Shown here in pieces: positions 8,064 through 16,890 of a stretch of 64,000 nucleotides of DNA. Source of the DNA: Rhodoluna sp. (GTDB taxonomy: Bacteria; Actinomycetota; Actinomycetes; Actinomycetales; Microbacteriaceae); assembly GCA_024641985.1 (NCBI GenBank), contig JAHEBZ010000003.1, positions 372,001 to 436,000 on the forward strand, read 5' to 3'. Within the stretch, counting starts at the first letter, position 1. Each line of letters starts with the position of its first letter. The position numbers and the translations under genes were made by a program. A model generated the notes under the pieces. It ran no database searches. It had not been told where the DNA came from and was given only the letters and a program-made list of their open reading frames with translations.

Positions 8064-9746
8064 ATGAGCAACGCAGTAACTGCACGCAAAAAGAGCGGGT
8101 TCCTTGCCGGAACCGCTAACTACCTCGACGAACGCGTTGGCGTAGCCGGCATCCTCAAGGAGTTCGGTCGCAAGGTCTTCCCTGACCACTGGTCATTCAT
8201 GCTGGGTGAAGTTGCCCTTTATAGCTTCCTGGTTTTGCTTATTTCAGGAACTTTCCTCACCTTCTTCTTCCAGCCGTCTATGGTTCCGGTTATTTATGAC
8301 GGCGTTTACGGCCCGCTAAAGGGTGCCGAGATGTCGATCGCATATGCCTCAACCCTCGACATCTCATTCGAGGTACGCGGTGGTTTGCTAATGCGTCAGG
8401 TGCACCACTGGTCTGCGCTGTTGTTCGTTGCTGCCGCGGGCCTGCACATGCTTCGCGTGTTCTTCACCGGCGCCTTCCGCAAGCCACGCGAAATCAACTG
8501 GGTTGTCGGTTTTGTTCTTTTCGTGCTCGGCATGGCCGGCGGTTTCACCGGTTACTCGCTCCCAGATGACCTGCTTTCAGGCAACGGTTTGCGAATCATC
8601 GACGGCATGATCAAGGGTCTTCCAGTCATCGGCGCCTACAGCTCATCACTGCTTTTCGGTGGCGAATTCCCTGGCGAAGCAATTGTTGCTCGCCTCTATG
8701 GTCTGCACATCCTGTTGGTTCCTGCCTTAATTCTCGTGTTCATCGTTATTCACCTATTCATGGTGGTAATTCACAAGCACACTCACTATTCAGGCCCTGG
8801 CCGCACCGATGCCAACGTTGTTGGCTACCCGCTAATGCCTGTTTACGTAGCCAAGGCTGGCGGTTTCTTCTTCATCGTCTTCGGCATCATCATGCTGATG
8901 GCAGCTACCTTCACAATCAACCCTGTCTGGAACTATGGTGGCTACGACCCATCTCCAGTTTCAGCCGGAACTCAGCCAGACTGGTACATCGGTTGGCTTG
9001 ACGGAGCGCTTCGCTTGGCTCCATCGCACCTTGAGGTAATTGGTGGCGGCGGCACTTGGGCTTGGAACATTTTGCTTCCGATGCTGGTCGGTGTTGGTTT
9101 CTTGGTCGTTGTTGCGGCCTACCCATTCATCGAAGCTTGGGTAACCGGCGACAAGCGTGAGCACCACGTGCTTGACCGCCCACGCAACGCACCTACCCGC
9201 ACCGCAATCGGCGCCGCAGGCGTTACCTTCTATGCAGTTCTTTGGGCTGGCGCGGGCACCGACTTGATTGCGACAAACTTCAAGATGTCGTTGAACCAGG
9301 TTTTGACCAGCATGCAGATTCTGCTGATTGTTGGCCCTGTGGTGGCATATTTCATCGCTAAGCGCACCTGCCTTTCACTGCAGCGCAAAGACCGCGAGAT
9401 CGTGCTACACGGCCGCGAGACTGGCCGCATTGTTCGCATGCCACACGGTGAATACATTGAGGTTCACGAGCCACTTGACGAGTTTGACCAGTGGAAGCTG
9501 ATTGATTTCAAGTCATACACGCCAACCTTGGCCCGCCCAAATGCCGAAGGCAAAATCACGCTAAACGCCCGCATTCGCTCAGGCTTCTCACGCTTCTATT
9601 TTGAAGACCGCATCATTCCGGTCACTCAAACTGAGCTTGACGCAGCTCATCACCACCACGATGAGCCTGCTATTGCAGAAACACCAAAGAATGCTGTCAC
9701 ATCAGCTAAGAAGCCTGCTGCTAAGAAAGCGGCTGCAAAGAAGTAA
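8064..9746 (+). CDS. qcrB: Cytochrome bc1 complex cytochrome b subunit
   Basis: Core quinol-oxidising membrane subunit with two b hemes. The 560 residues contain paired His ligands in RQVHHWSALL/GLHMLRVF and GLHILLV/IVIHLFMVV, and the Qo-site motif PDWY (305-308), the actinobacterial variant of PEWY. An extended soluble C-terminus follows the last helices, as in other actinobacterial QcrB proteins. It ends in a Lys/Ala-rich tail (KKPAAKKAAAKK). QcrB is the target of bc1 inhibitors such as telacebec in mycobacteria. Last gene of the operon, closed by a strong terminator. Confidence 0.96.
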   Translation: MSNAVTARKKSGFLAGTANYLDERVGVAGILKEFGRKVFPDHWSFMLGEVALYSFLVLLISGTFLTFFFQPSMVPVIYDGVYGPLKGAEMSIAYASTLDISFEVRGGLLMRQVHHWSALLFVAAAGLHMLRVFFTGAFRKPREINWVVGFVLFVLGMAGGFTGYSLPDDLLSGNGLRIIDGMIKGLPVIGAYSSSLLFGGEFPGEAIVARLYGLHILLVPALILVFIVIHLFMVVIHKHTHYSGPGRTDANVVGYPLMPVYVAKAGGFFFIVFGIIMLMAATFTINPVWNYGGYDPSPVSAGTQPDWYIGWLDGALRLAPSHLEVIGGGGTWAWNILLPMLVGVGFLVVVAAYPFIEAWVTGDKREHHVLDRPRNAPTRTAIGAAGVTFYAVLWAGAGTDLIATNFKMSLNQVLTSMQILLIVGPVVAYFIAKRTCLSLQRKDREIVLHGRETGRIVRMPHGEYIEVHEPLDEFDQWKLIDFKSYTPTLARPNAEGKITLNARIRSGFSRFYFEDRIIPVTQTELDAAHHHHDEPAIAETPKNAVTSAKKPAAKKAAAKK

Positions 9747-9765
9747 TTGGCAAACCAAGCCGATC

Positions 9766-9798
9766 GGCCGATGTCTCGCAAGAGGCATCGGCCTTTTG
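9766..9798 (+). terminator. Rho-independent terminator after qcrB
   Basis: GGCCGATGTCTC and GAGGCATCGGCC form a 12-bp stem (one G-U) closed by a GCAA tetraloop and followed by TTTTGCTT. It ends the ctaE-qcrCAB transcript, 19 nt past the stop. Confidence 0.9.
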
Positions 9799-9847
9799 CT
9801 TAGCCGGTGTAGTCAAACCCAGCACTCCCCTGTGCAACACTTGATAC

Positions 9848-10168
9848 ATGATTTCAGCTACATTCATTTTTGCGCCAGGCACTTACGACGATGAATTCCA
9901 CCGGCTAGATGCCATCATCATGGGTGTAGCCGAAGCAAACCCGGGCTACAGAGGCTGTGAACGCTGGTGGAACGAGAATCGAAGCCAGCGAAGCGTGGTC
10001 TACTACTTTGACTCCCTCGATGCGCTGCGGGCATTTAGCGCCGATGACACACACAAGCACGCCAAACGTGAATATTCGCGCTGGTATGAGGGCTATCGAG
10101 TGGTTATCGCCGAGGTTTTGAGCACCCATTCGGCAGGTAAGCTCGAGCATCCACTCAACAACAACTAG
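9848..10168 (+). CDS. Small ABM-fold (dimeric alpha/beta barrel) protein, function unknown
   Basis: A 106-residue soluble protein that looks like the antibiotic biosynthesis monooxygenase / dimeric alpha-beta barrel superfamily: an initial strand (ISATFIFAPG), a helix, a central YYFDSLDALRAF strand-helix, and a late HAKREYSRWYEGYRVVIAEV helix-strand. Such folds serve in monooxygenases, heme-degrading enzymes and many unknown proteins, so no reaction can be assigned. The fold assignment is by pattern only. The start ATG has no clear ribosome binding site. It sits alone between two terminators, among the respiratory genes. Confidence 0.65.
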   Translation: MISATFIFAPGTYDDEFHRLDAIIMGVAEANPGYRGCERWWNENRSQRSVVYYFDSLDALRAFSADDTHKHAKREYSRWYEGYRVVIAEVLSTHSAGKLEHPLNNN

Positions 10169-10189
10169 CTTGTTTCCTCACGGTACAAG

Positions 10190-10215
10190 AAAACCCCTCC
10201 CGTAGGAGGGGTTTT
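10190..10215. terminator. Bidirectional terminator between the ABM protein and ctaF
   Basis: AAAACCCCTCC and GGAGGGGTTTT form a perfect 11-bp stem around a CGTA loop, with A and T tracts on both sides, so it can stop transcription from the left (ABM gene) and from the right (ctaC-ctaD-ctaF). Confidence 0.92.
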
Positions 10216-10225
10216 GCTTTGAAAC

Positions 10226-10642
10226 CTAGTGAGCGAAGTGCCCGCGGCTGCGTTCGTATACGAAGCCGATCAAGGCAACTAATGCTAGTGGGAACGCGAT
10301 GAAGAACAACCACCAACCCACCGCAAGAGCGGTGAAGGCCATTGCGGCAAACAAACCAAGGAAGAATGGCCACCAACTCCAAGGTGCAAAGAAACCGACC
10401 TCGGTTTCACCATCTTCAATGTTGGCAGTCAAAACGTCTTCGGGAACTGTGCCCTGGGTTTTGTGGGTCTTCTTTAGGTAGAAGGCCAAGAACGCCGACA
10501 TGAACCCGAGCATGGCGATGGCCGCGGTGCCGATCGGCTCAAAGCCGCCATCGTATGAGTTGTAATACCAAACCGCATAACCAGCGGAATCAACAAAATA
10601 GAACGCGGTAAGGAACCAGAACAGGTTTCCGTTGAACTTCAT
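10226..10642 (-). CDS. ctaF: Cytochrome c oxidase subunit IV (actinobacterial)
   Basis: Small accessory subunit of the actinobacterial aa3 oxidase. The 138 residues have four hydrophobic segments with the characteristic beginning MKFNGNLFWFLTAFYFV, the YDGGFEPIGTAAI segment, a charged loop (KKTHKTQGTVPEDVLTANIE) and a C-terminal EVGFFAPWSWWPFFLG. It is the last gene of ctaC-ctaD-ctaF, 5 nt after ctaD. Length and pattern match the family well. Confidence 0.93.
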   Translation of the reverse strand: MKFNGNLFWFLTAFYFVDSAGYAVWYYNSYDGGFEPIGTAAIAMLGFMSAFLAFYLKKTHKTQGTVPEDVLTANIEDGETEVGFFAPWSWWPFFLGLFAAMAFTALAVGWWLFFIAFPLALVALIGFVYERSRGHFAH

Positions 10643-10647
10643 GGTGG

Positions 10648-12318
10648 TTAGCCCTTCTTGCCGGCTGCGGCCTGAGCCTCAGGTGCAGCAAACTCTGGGT
10701 GGTTTAGGTCAAATGCAGGTGACTCTGAACGCACGCGTGGAATCGAAGTGAAGTTGTGACGTGGGAATGGAGACGCGGTTGCCCACTCAAGCGAGCGACC
10801 GTAACCCCAAGGGTCGTTCAACGTGGTTCGTTCGCCCTTGCGAGCTGTGATGTAGATGTTCCACAGGAAAGGAATGATTGACAGAGCAAGGATCGCTGAG
10901 CCGACTGTTGACAGGCCGTTCATCCAGGTGAAGCCGTCTTCGGGTAGGTAGGTTGCATAACGACGTGGCATGCCGATGACACCCAACCAGTGCTGGATAA
11001 GGAAGGTGGTGTGGAAACCAATGAACAAGAGCCAGAACTGGATCTTGCCTAAACGCTCGTTCAGCATCTTGCCAGTCATCTTTGGATACCAGAAGTAAAT
11101 TCCGGCAAACATTGCGAACACCACGGTGCCAAAAACCACATAGTGGAAGTGTGCAACCACGAAGTAGCTATCAGACATGTGATAGTCGAGGGTAGGCGAT
11201 GCCAAGATGACACCGGTTAGCCCACCGAAGATGAAGGTAACCAAGAAGCCCAATGAATAAAGCATCGGCGTCTCGAAGGTAACCGACCCCTTCCAAAGGG
11301 TTCCGATCCAGTTGAACACCTTTACACCGGTCGGCACGGCAATCAACATGGTGGTGAAAGCGAAGAACGGCAACAGCACCGAGCCGGTGACATACATGTG
11401 GTGCGCCCACACTGTCATCGAAAGCGCAGCAATGGCAATGGTTGCGTAGACGAGAGTCTTGTAACCGAAGATTGGTTTGCGACTGAATACTGGGAAGATC
11501 TCTGACACAATTCCGAAGAATGGAAGCGCCAAGATGTAAACCTCTGGGTGGCCGAAGAACCAGAAAAGGTGCTGCCAAAGCATTGGGCCACCATTAGCCG
11601 GATCGAAGATGTGAGCACCAAACCGGCGGTCGGCACCAAGCGCGAACAACGCCGCTGCAAGAGGCGGGAAACACATGATTACCAGGATTGAGGTGACCAG
11701 GGTGTTCCAGGTAAAGATTGGAAGACGGAACATTGTCATGCCTGGTGCACGCATGGTCAAGATGGTGGTGATGAAGTTAACGCCACCCATGATTGTGCCG
11801 AAACCACCGAGAGCTAGGCCAAAGACCCAGAGGTCGCCACCGAGGCCAGGTGAGAAGGTGGTGTTAGATAGTGGCGCATAGGCAAACCAACCGAAGCTGG
11901 CTGCACCCTGCGGAGTAAAGAAGCCGGCAACTGCCACAAACGAACCGAAGAAGTAGAACCAGTATGCAATCGCGTTTAGGCGCGGGAATGCCACATCGGG
12001 AGCACCGATTTGCACCGGCATCAAGATGTTTGCAAAGGCTGCGAAGAGTGGCGTTGCAAACATGAGCAACATAATGGTGCCGTGCATGGTGAAGAGTTGG
12101 TTGTATTGCTCTTTAGTCTGAACAAGTTCGAGACCCGGAGCCGCCAATTGAGCGCGGATAACTAAAGCCATCACGCCACCAATTAGAAAATAGGCGAACG
12201 AGGTAATCAGGTAAAGGTAACCGATTTTTTTGTGGTCGGTAGTTGTGATCCAGTCGACCAAGATTTGGCCCTTGGTTTTTTTAACTGAGCCTGGCTTGGT
12301 TGCGGTTGCGGTAGCCAT
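10648..12318 (-). CDS. ctaD: Cytochrome c oxidase subunit I
   Basis: Catalytic subunit that reduces oxygen and pumps protons, carrying heme a, heme a3 and CuB. The 556 residues have 12 helices. Key residues seen: low-spin heme His in TMHGTIMLL, the CuB His and cross-linking Tyr in [12 protein letters not shown], the CuB His pair in AHHMYVTG, and the heme a/a3 His pair in [15 protein letters not shown] carries the Glu of the D-channel as in A-type oxidases. Lies between ctaC (5 nt) and ctaF (5 nt) with AAGGA before its ATG. Confidence 0.97.
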   Translation of the reverse strand: MATATATKPGSVKKTKGQILVDWITTTDHKKIGYLYLITSFAYFLIGGVMALVIRAQLAAPGLELVQTKEQYNQLFTMHGTIMLLMFATPLFAAFANILMPVQIGAPDVAFPRLNAIAYWFYFFGSFVAVAGFFTPQGAASFGWFAYAPLSNTTFSPGLGGDLWVFGLALGGFGTIMGGVNFITTILTMRAPGMTMFRLPIFTWNTLVTSILVIMCFPPLAAALFALGADRRFGAHIFDPANGGPMLWQHLFWFFGHPEVYILALPFFGIVSEIFPVFSRKPIFGYKTLVYATIAIAALSMTVWAHHMYVTGSVLLPFFAFTTMLIAVPTGVKVFNWIGTLWKGSVTFETPMLYSLGFLVTFIFGGLTGVILASPTLDYHMSDSYFVVAHFHYVVFGTVVFAMFAGIYFWYPKMTGKMLNERLGKIQFWLLFIGFHTTFLIQHWLGVIGMPRRYATYLPEDGFTWMNGLSTVGSAILALSIIPFLWNIYITARKGERTTLNDPWGYGRSLEWATASPFPRHNFTSIPRVRSESPAFDLNHPEFAAPEAQAAAGKKG

Positions 12319-12323
12319 AGTCC

Positions 12324-13181
12324 TTATCCTCTGATCTCTGGGTTATCGCCAGGAAGGTTCTGGTTGCGGTCATACTTGGTGTCAAGTTGGCCAACGTTGC
12401 CCTCGGTGGCAAGCTTTGCCATCTGCGCATCGTATTCGGCCTGCGAAACAACCTTGACATTGAACAACATCAGCGAGTGGAACTCGCCACAAAGCTCGGC
12501 ACACTTGCCCTTGTATGTTCCTTCGACCTGAGGGGTGAAGTACATGTGGTTGGTGCGACCTGGGAACATGTCTTTCTTATACAAGAAGTCAATAACCCAG
12601 AACGAGTGAATAACATCACGCGCAGTGAGGTCTATCTGAACGGTTTTGTTGACCGGAAGGTAAAGAGTTGGCAAGTCTGCCTCTGAGCCCTCTTCGCCGG
12701 CAAAATCAGATTGCAAGCCACTTGAATAAACGTTTGCGTCAACGTAATTGAAATCCCAGCTCCACTGCTTGCCGATTACCTGGATGGTGACATCTGGGTC
12801 AGCGGTTGGCTCTTCGATGGCGGCCATGTCGCGAGCGGTAAAGGCAAAGAAACCTACCACGAGAATCAACGGCACAATCGTAAACAAGGTTTCGATTGGG
12901 TTGTTATAGCGAAGTTGAGCCGGAAGCCCGGTCTCGCCCTTGCGGCGACGGTAAGCCACAATTGCCCACAACATCAAACCCCAGGCAATGATGCCAACGA
13001 TCCAAAGAATGATCCATGAGGTTGTCCAGAGGCCGACGATACGGTCTGTGTGGTTAGTGACACCGGGTACACCTGGCATCAAACCTCGTTCGAACTCCTG
13101 CTGAGTGCAGCCACTTAGTAGCAGCATCAGAGAAGCAGCCGCGGGCACTGTGGCCCACTTAAATCCACGCTTAGATAGCAC
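12324..13181 (-). CDS. ctaC: Cytochrome c oxidase subunit II (lipoprotein)
   Basis: Carries the CuA centre that takes electrons from QcrC. The 285 residues start with a lipoprotein signal peptide ending in the lipobox LLSGC (Cys25), followed by two membrane helices (about 51-70 and 93-112) and the periplasmic cupredoxin domain. CuA ligands are visible: His in IHSFWVIDF, and the loop [12 protein letters not shown]. The start is GTG at 13181, with AAGGG 6 nt upstream. It heads ctaC-ctaD-ctaF. The lipobox makes it a likely client of Lnt and LspA, both encoded in this window. Confidence 0.96.
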   Translation of the reverse strand: MLSKRGFKWATVPAAASLMLLLSGCTQQEFERGLMPGVPGVTNHTDRIVGLWTTSWIILWIVGIIAWGLMLWAIVAYRRRKGETGLPAQLRYNNPIETLFTIVPLILVVGFFAFTARDMAAIEEPTADPDVTIQVIGKQWSWDFNYVDANVYSSGLQSDFAGEEGSEADLPTLYLPVNKTVQIDLTARDVIHSFWVIDFLYKKDMFPGRTNHMYFTPQVEGTYKGKCAELCGEFHSLMLFNVKVVSQAEYDAQMAKLATEGNVGQLDTKYDRNQNLPGDNPEIRG

Positions 13182-13280
13182 AATCGACCCTTCAAATATC
13201 GAATCGTTACCCGTTCAGTCTACGCCCTCGAAGCGTGTCGACTGGTCAAAAACCGCTGTGTTTGCTCGCTTAAAACCAGA

Positions 13281-13316
13281 AAATCCACAGCCTGGCTGCG
13301 CAGGCTGGGGATTTTT
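13281..13316 (-). terminator. Rho-independent terminator after erpA
   Basis: On the minus strand a stem of 13-14 bp (one mismatch, CAGCCTG against CAGGCTG at its core) with a 6-nt loop lies about 12 nt beyond the erpA stop. A/T tracts flank both sides, so it separates erpA from the ctaC operon. Confidence 0.75.
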
Positions 13317-13328
13317 TAGAAATTTTTA

Positions 13329-13670
13329 TTAGTTGAATGAGTCACCACATGCGCAAGATCCGGCTGCGTTTGGGTTGTCGATTGTGAAACCCTGCTTTTG
13401 GATGGTGTCTTCGAAGTCGATTGAGGCGCCATCTAGATACGGAACGCTCATTTTGTCGACGATGACCTCGACGCCGTTGAACCCGGTGACAACATCACCA
13501 TCGGCCATCTGCTCGTCAAAGTAGAGCTGGTAGATCAGGCCTGAGCAACCGCCAGGCTGCACGGCAACTCGGAGGCGCAAATCATCTCGGCCCTCGGCGT
13601 CGATTAAGGTGCGAACCTTTGATTGCGCTACCTCGGTTAGCTGAATGCCGGTTTCGAGAGTCTGAGACAT
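13329..13670 (-). CDS. erpA: Iron-sulfur cluster insertion protein (HesB/IscA family)
   Basis: A-type carrier that delivers iron-sulfur clusters to target proteins. At 113 residues it has the three conserved cysteines: one in GGCSG and two in the C-terminal CACGDSF. An upstream in-frame ATG at 13718 would add 16 residues, but AGGGA precedes the ATG at 13670 by 6 nt, so I use the shorter form. The gene borders ctaC as in other actinobacteria (Rv2204c near Rv2200c). Plausible clients nearby are QcrA and the respiratory chain in general; that link is inference. Confidence 0.9.
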   Translation of the reverse strand: MSQTLETGIQLTEVAQSKVRTLIDAEGRDDLRLRVAVQPGGCSGLIYQLYFDEQMADGDVVTGFNGVEVIVDKMSVPYLDGASIDFEDTIQKQGFTIDNPNAAGSCACGDSFN

Positions 13671-13736
13671 GATTGTTCCCTTCTGTGTTCTGAAATCTAG
13701 AGCAAGTCTAACTTTCAAACCTGTAATTAGCTGAAC

Positions 13737-15143
13737 CTATTGAACCGTAAGTTCATTCCCGCTCAGCAACAGCAAAGCCTCTGCCACCATTGCGTTTCGA
13801 AGCCCTTCGAGATGCACCGATTCGTTTGGGCTGTGCGCACGCGAATCTGGGTCTTCGACTCCAGTAACCAAAATTTGAGCAGCCGGAAAAACCTCGGTGA
13901 GGTCGGCGATAAACGGTATCGAACCTCCGATGCCCACATCGACCGACTTATGACCGTAGGCCGCCGAAAGCGCTTGCTCGGCCAGCTGCTTTGCCCAACC
14001 AGAGGCATCCGATTCGAAAGGTTTGCCAAGCTCGATTTCGCCATAGGTGAGGTCGGCTCCAAAAGGAAGCTTCGATTCAAGGTGCTGGCGAAGCAACTCG
14101 AGTGCCCGTTCGGGCTGCTGGCCTGGCGCGATGCGCATACTTATTTTGGCTTGAACGCTCGGCAACATGGTGTTCGAAGACAAAGCAACGCTCTGGCCAT
14201 CGATGCCAATCACCGTAATCGACGGCTTGTTCCAGATTCGATCGAGAATCGAACCCGAACCTATCTGGCTCACTGTTGCGGGCAAGCCTGAATCGCGGCG
14301 CAGGTCAGCATCAGAATATTCAAGGTCGGCCGCCAGACCCGTGTGTAAACCTTGCACAGCAACGTTGCCCTGATCATCATGCAGGCTGGCCAAAAGGCGA
14401 ATCATTGCCATCATGGCGTCGGGCACGGCACCGCCATACATGCCCGAGTGCAACGCGTGATCGAGGGTTTTGACCTGGATTACTTGCGAAACCAAGCCGC
14501 GCAGGGTCGTGGTTAAAGCAGGAACGGTCTCAGACCAGTTGCTCGAGTCGGCAACGATGATTACGTCGGCAGCCAAGTCGGCCTTGTTTTCATCTAAGAA
14601 GTTGCGAAACGACGGCGAACCGGCCTCCTCTTCACCCTCGATAAACAGGGTTATGCCGAGGTCGAAATCTGAACCGGCTATTTGCTTGATTGCCTGCACA
14701 GCGCTGTAGTGGGCGATGATTCCCGCTTTATCGTCAGCTGCACCCCGGCCATACATGCGCCCAGCTTTGATCGATGGTTCGAATGGATTAGTTTGCCAAG
14801 CCGAAGAGTCGCCGGGCGGCTGAACATCGTGGTGGGCATAAAGAAGTATCTGCGGTTTGCCATTTTTAGCAGCCCTACGTGCAACGATGGCCGGAGCCCC
14901 CTGCTTGCCATCAACCATAGCCGTGCGAGTTTCTACGAAGTCAAAGACAGCGGTTTGCTCGAACAGGTTATGAACCGCCCTTGCGCTTGCGTCTAAATCG
15001 GCAGCATCGAAGGCATCCCAGGCAATGCCGGGGATTCGCACAAGATCTTTCAAAATCTCGATGTTGCCATCGAACTGACTAGTGATAGACGACCTGGCAT
15101 TTTCGATTAGAGCAGAATTGAGCGGCATAACTTCTTTGTCCAT
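13737..15143 (-). CDS. M20-family dipeptidase/metallopeptidase
   Basis: Zinc peptidase predicted to cleave dipeptides or small N-acyl amino acids in the cytosol. Family motifs are in order: YAHHDVQPPGD (metal His/Asp), YGRGAADDKAG (bridging Asp), EGEEEAGSP (catalytic Glu pair), a dimerisation domain, and the late metal His in RAHSPNE. The open frame begins at 15248, but the first part overlaps the divergent gene; the ATG at 15143 has TAAGAT 7 nt upstream and no ribosome binding site. A second ATG at 15128 has a weak AAGAAG before it and is an alternative. Length from 15143 is 468 residues. Confidence 0.9.
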   Translation of the reverse strand: MDKEVMPLNSALIENARSSITSQFDGNIEILKDLVRIPGIAWDAFDAADLDASARAVHNLFEQTAVFDFVETRTAMVDGKQGAPAIVARRAAKNGKPQILLYAHHDVQPPGDSSAWQTNPFEPSIKAGRMYGRGAADDKAGIIAHYSAVQAIKQIAGSDFDLGITLFIEGEEEAGSPSFRNFLDENKADLAADVIIVADSSNWSETVPALTTTLRGLVSQVIQVKTLDHALHSGMYGGAVPDAMMAMIRLLASLHDDQGNVAVQGLHTGLAADLEYSDADLRRDSGLPATVSQIGSGSILDRIWNKPSITVIGIDGQSVALSSNTMLPSVQAKISMRIAPGQQPERALELLRQHLESKLPFGADLTYGEIELGKPFESDASGWAKQLAEQALSAAYGHKSVDVGIGGSIPFIADLTEVFPAAQILVTGVEDPDSRAHSPNESVHLEGLRNAMVAEALLLLSGNELTVQ

Positions 15144-15150
15144 GAAGGTA

Positions 15151-15156
15151 ATCTTA
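15151..15156 (-). promoter_or_regulatory. -10 box, predicted leaderless promoter of the M20 peptidase
   Basis: TAAGAT on the minus strand ends 7 nt before the ATG at 15143. It supports that start over the longer frame. Confidence 0.5.
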
Positions 15157-15185
15157 AAGTCTCGAACATCACACAGAGGAACATA

Positions 15186-15722
15186 ATGACCGAAAACAGC
15201 AATTCTGGCAGCGGCAAAGGTCGCCCTACTCCTACTCGCAAACAGCAAGAGGCGGCTCGTGTGAAGCCGTTGGTTGGCAACAAGAGCCCCGAGGCCAAAA
15301 AAGCTGAACGCGCCAAGGCAACCGAAGATCGTCGGCGCCAGCGCGAAGGCATGATGGCCGGAGACGACCGCTTTTTGACTATTCGCGACCGCGGCCCTCA
15401 GCGCAGAATGGCTCGCGACATCGTTGACTCACAGTTCACCGTTGGTGAATTGGTGTTGCCAGCGCTATTCGTTGTAATTCTTATTTCGGCTATCGACAGC
15501 TATGTTGTTCAGCTGGTCACGCTGCTGGTGATGTGGACTCTGTTCATTGCCATCGCCGTAAACGCATTCTTTATTGGCAAGGGCGTGCAAAAACGTCTCT
15601 CGGCAAAATATGGAGACGACAAGGTTGAAAAGGGCGTTCGCTGGTATGCCGCGATGCGTTCGATTCAGATGCGCCCCATGCGCCTGCCAAAACCACAGGT
15701 TAAGCGCGGACACAAGTTCTAA
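15186..15722 (+). CDS. DUF3043 membrane protein
   Basis: A 178-residue actinobacterial protein of unknown function. The first 80 residues are hydrophilic and highly charged (KKAERAKATEDRRRQREG, GDDRFLTIRDRGPQRR), followed by two adjacent membrane helices (VLPALFVVILISAI and LVTLLVMWTLFIAIAVNAFFIG) and a basic C-terminal tail ending in PKPQVKRGHKF. AGAGGA sits 5 nt before the ATG. It is divergent from the M20 peptidase with 42 nt between start codons. The family name is recognised from its conserved architecture; no function is implied. Confidence 0.82.
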   Translation: MTENSNSGSGKGRPTPTRKQQEAARVKPLVGNKSPEAKKAERAKATEDRRRQREGMMAGDDRFLTIRDRGPQRRMARDIVDSQFTVGELVLPALFVVILISAIDSYVVQLVTLLVMWTLFIAIAVNAFFIGKGVQKRLSAKYGDDKVEKGVRWYAAMRSIQMRPMRLPKPQVKRGHKF

Positions 15723-15733
15723 GCCTGATGTTC

Positions 15734-15770
15734 AAAAAAGGTGGTTCCCAAACTGGGAGCCACCTTTTTT
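15734..15770. terminator. Bidirectional terminator between the DUF3043 gene and pyrD
   Basis: AAAAAAGGTGG-TTCCC pairs with GGGAGCCACCTTTTTT around a short AAACT loop. A and T runs on both flanks let it serve both convergent genes. Confidence 0.92.
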
Positions 15771-15799
15771 TATTGCCCTAAGTTGCCCGCTTGAGCCGA

Positions 15800-16822
15800 C
15801 TATTTGGTGAGCTGGCGGTTGATTCGGCGAGCCCAGAGCGGGCCTTCGTAAATAAAACCGCTGTAGCCCTGCACCAGTGTTGCTCCAAGATCAAGACGCT
15901 GCTGTGCTTCTTGGGCGGTCTCGATGCCACCAACCGAGATGATTGCCACCTTGCCCGCCAATTTTTGAGTCAAGAGGTTTAGAACCTCGATTGAACGGCT
16001 TTTTAGCGGAGCGCCCGAAAGACCACCGGCGCCAATTGCCTCGACAACTGCTGCGCTGGTGACTAGCCCGGCTCGAGAAATGGTGGTGTTGGTTGCAATC
16101 ACGCCTGCAAGGCCTAATTCGAGTGCAAGGTCGGCAACGGCAAGAACATCTTCATCGGCCAGATCAGGGGCAATCTTTACCAGAACAGGCTTTGCGGCTG
16201 CCTCTTCTATAACGGCACTCAAAATTGGCCTAAGCGCCTCTACTGATTGCAGCGAACGCAAACCCGGGGTGTTTGGCGAAGACACGTTTACGGCTATGTA
16301 GTCGGCAACCGGCGCCAATAATTTGGCACTGCTTCGATAATCTTCGACCGCATTTTCAACTTCAACAACACGGCTCTTGCCTATGTTTACGCCAATCACT
16401 GGCAGTTTGCCAGCCGATTTGGCACGAAGCTTGAGCAGGCGTTTTGCCACTACCTCGGCGCCATCGTTGTTAAAACCCATGCGGTTGATCAGCGCGCGGT
16501 CTTGAACTAAGCGAAACAATCGAGGCTTTTCGTTCCCAGGTTGGGCAATGGCCGTAACGGTGCCTATCTCGACGTGTGAAAAGCCCAGCTCACCGAGCGC
16601 CTTGATTGCAACCGCGTTCTTGTCAAAACCTGCGGCAACACCAAAGGGAGCATCGAAGTGAAGCCCAAAAGCCTGCACCGCTCCCCTGCCGGTGCCCTGC
16701 AATTTGGCCAAACGAGTTAGCCCAACAGCACCAGCAAGACGAACGCCAAACATGCCGATGTGGTGAGCGAACTCGGGGTCTAGTTTGGTAAAAAATAAAT
16801 TAAAAATTAGGCGATAGAGCAC
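15800..16822 (-). CDS. pyrD: Dihydroorotate dehydrogenase (quinone), class 2
   Basis: Oxidises dihydroorotate to orotate in pyrimidine synthesis and passes electrons to the membrane quinone pool. It has 340 residues with the class 2 N-terminal amphipathic region (LYRLIFNLFFTKLDPEFAHH), the FMN-binding AAGFDKNA and GFNNDGA, the catalytic Ser in NVSSPNTPGLR, and the C-terminal phosphate-binding IISVGGIET. The start is GTG at 16822 with TAACCT 6 nt upstream and no ribosome binding site. It lies just after the nrdJ terminator on the same strand, so it has its own promoter. Confidence 0.95.
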   Translation of the reverse strand: MLYRLIFNLFFTKLDPEFAHHIGMFGVRLAGAVGLTRLAKLQGTGRGAVQAFGLHFDAPFGVAAGFDKNAVAIKALGELGFSHVEIGTVTAIAQPGNEKPRLFRLVQDRALINRMGFNNDGAEVVAKRLLKLRAKSAGKLPVIGVNIGKSRVVEVENAVEDYRSSAKLLAPVADYIAVNVSSPNTPGLRSLQSVEALRPILSAVIEEAAAKPVLVKIAPDLADEDVLAVADLALELGLAGVIATNTTISRAGLVTSAAVVEAIGAGGLSGAPLKSRSIEVLNLLTQKLAGKVAIISVGGIETAQEAQQRLDLGATLVQGYSGFIYEGPLWARRINRQLTK

Positions 16823-16828
16823 TCTTCA

Positions 16829-16834
16829 AGGTTA
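16829..16834 (-). promoter_or_regulatory. -10 box, predicted leaderless pyrD promoter
   Basis: TAACCT on the minus strand ends 6 nt before the GTG at 16822. It lies immediately downstream of the nrdJ terminator. Confidence 0.55.
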
Positions 16835-16843
16835 GTCGAGGTT

Positions 16844-16877
16844 AAACCAATCGACCCCTCCGAAGAGGGGCCGATTG
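16844..16877 (-). terminator. Rho-independent terminator after nrdJ (UUCG loop)
   Basis: On the minus strand CAATCGGCCCCTC and GAGGGGTCGATTG make a 13-bp stem with one G-U pair, closed by a UUCG tetraloop with a C-G closing pair, one of the most stable RNA loops. A short GTTT follows. Confidence 0.85.
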
Positions 16878-16890
16878 ACTAGATAAGTGT

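Noticed and set aside
9820-9847. Leaderless -10 box ahead of the ABM-fold gene
   Set aside because: AACACT lies at about the right distance but lacks the initial T that the other leaderless boxes share.
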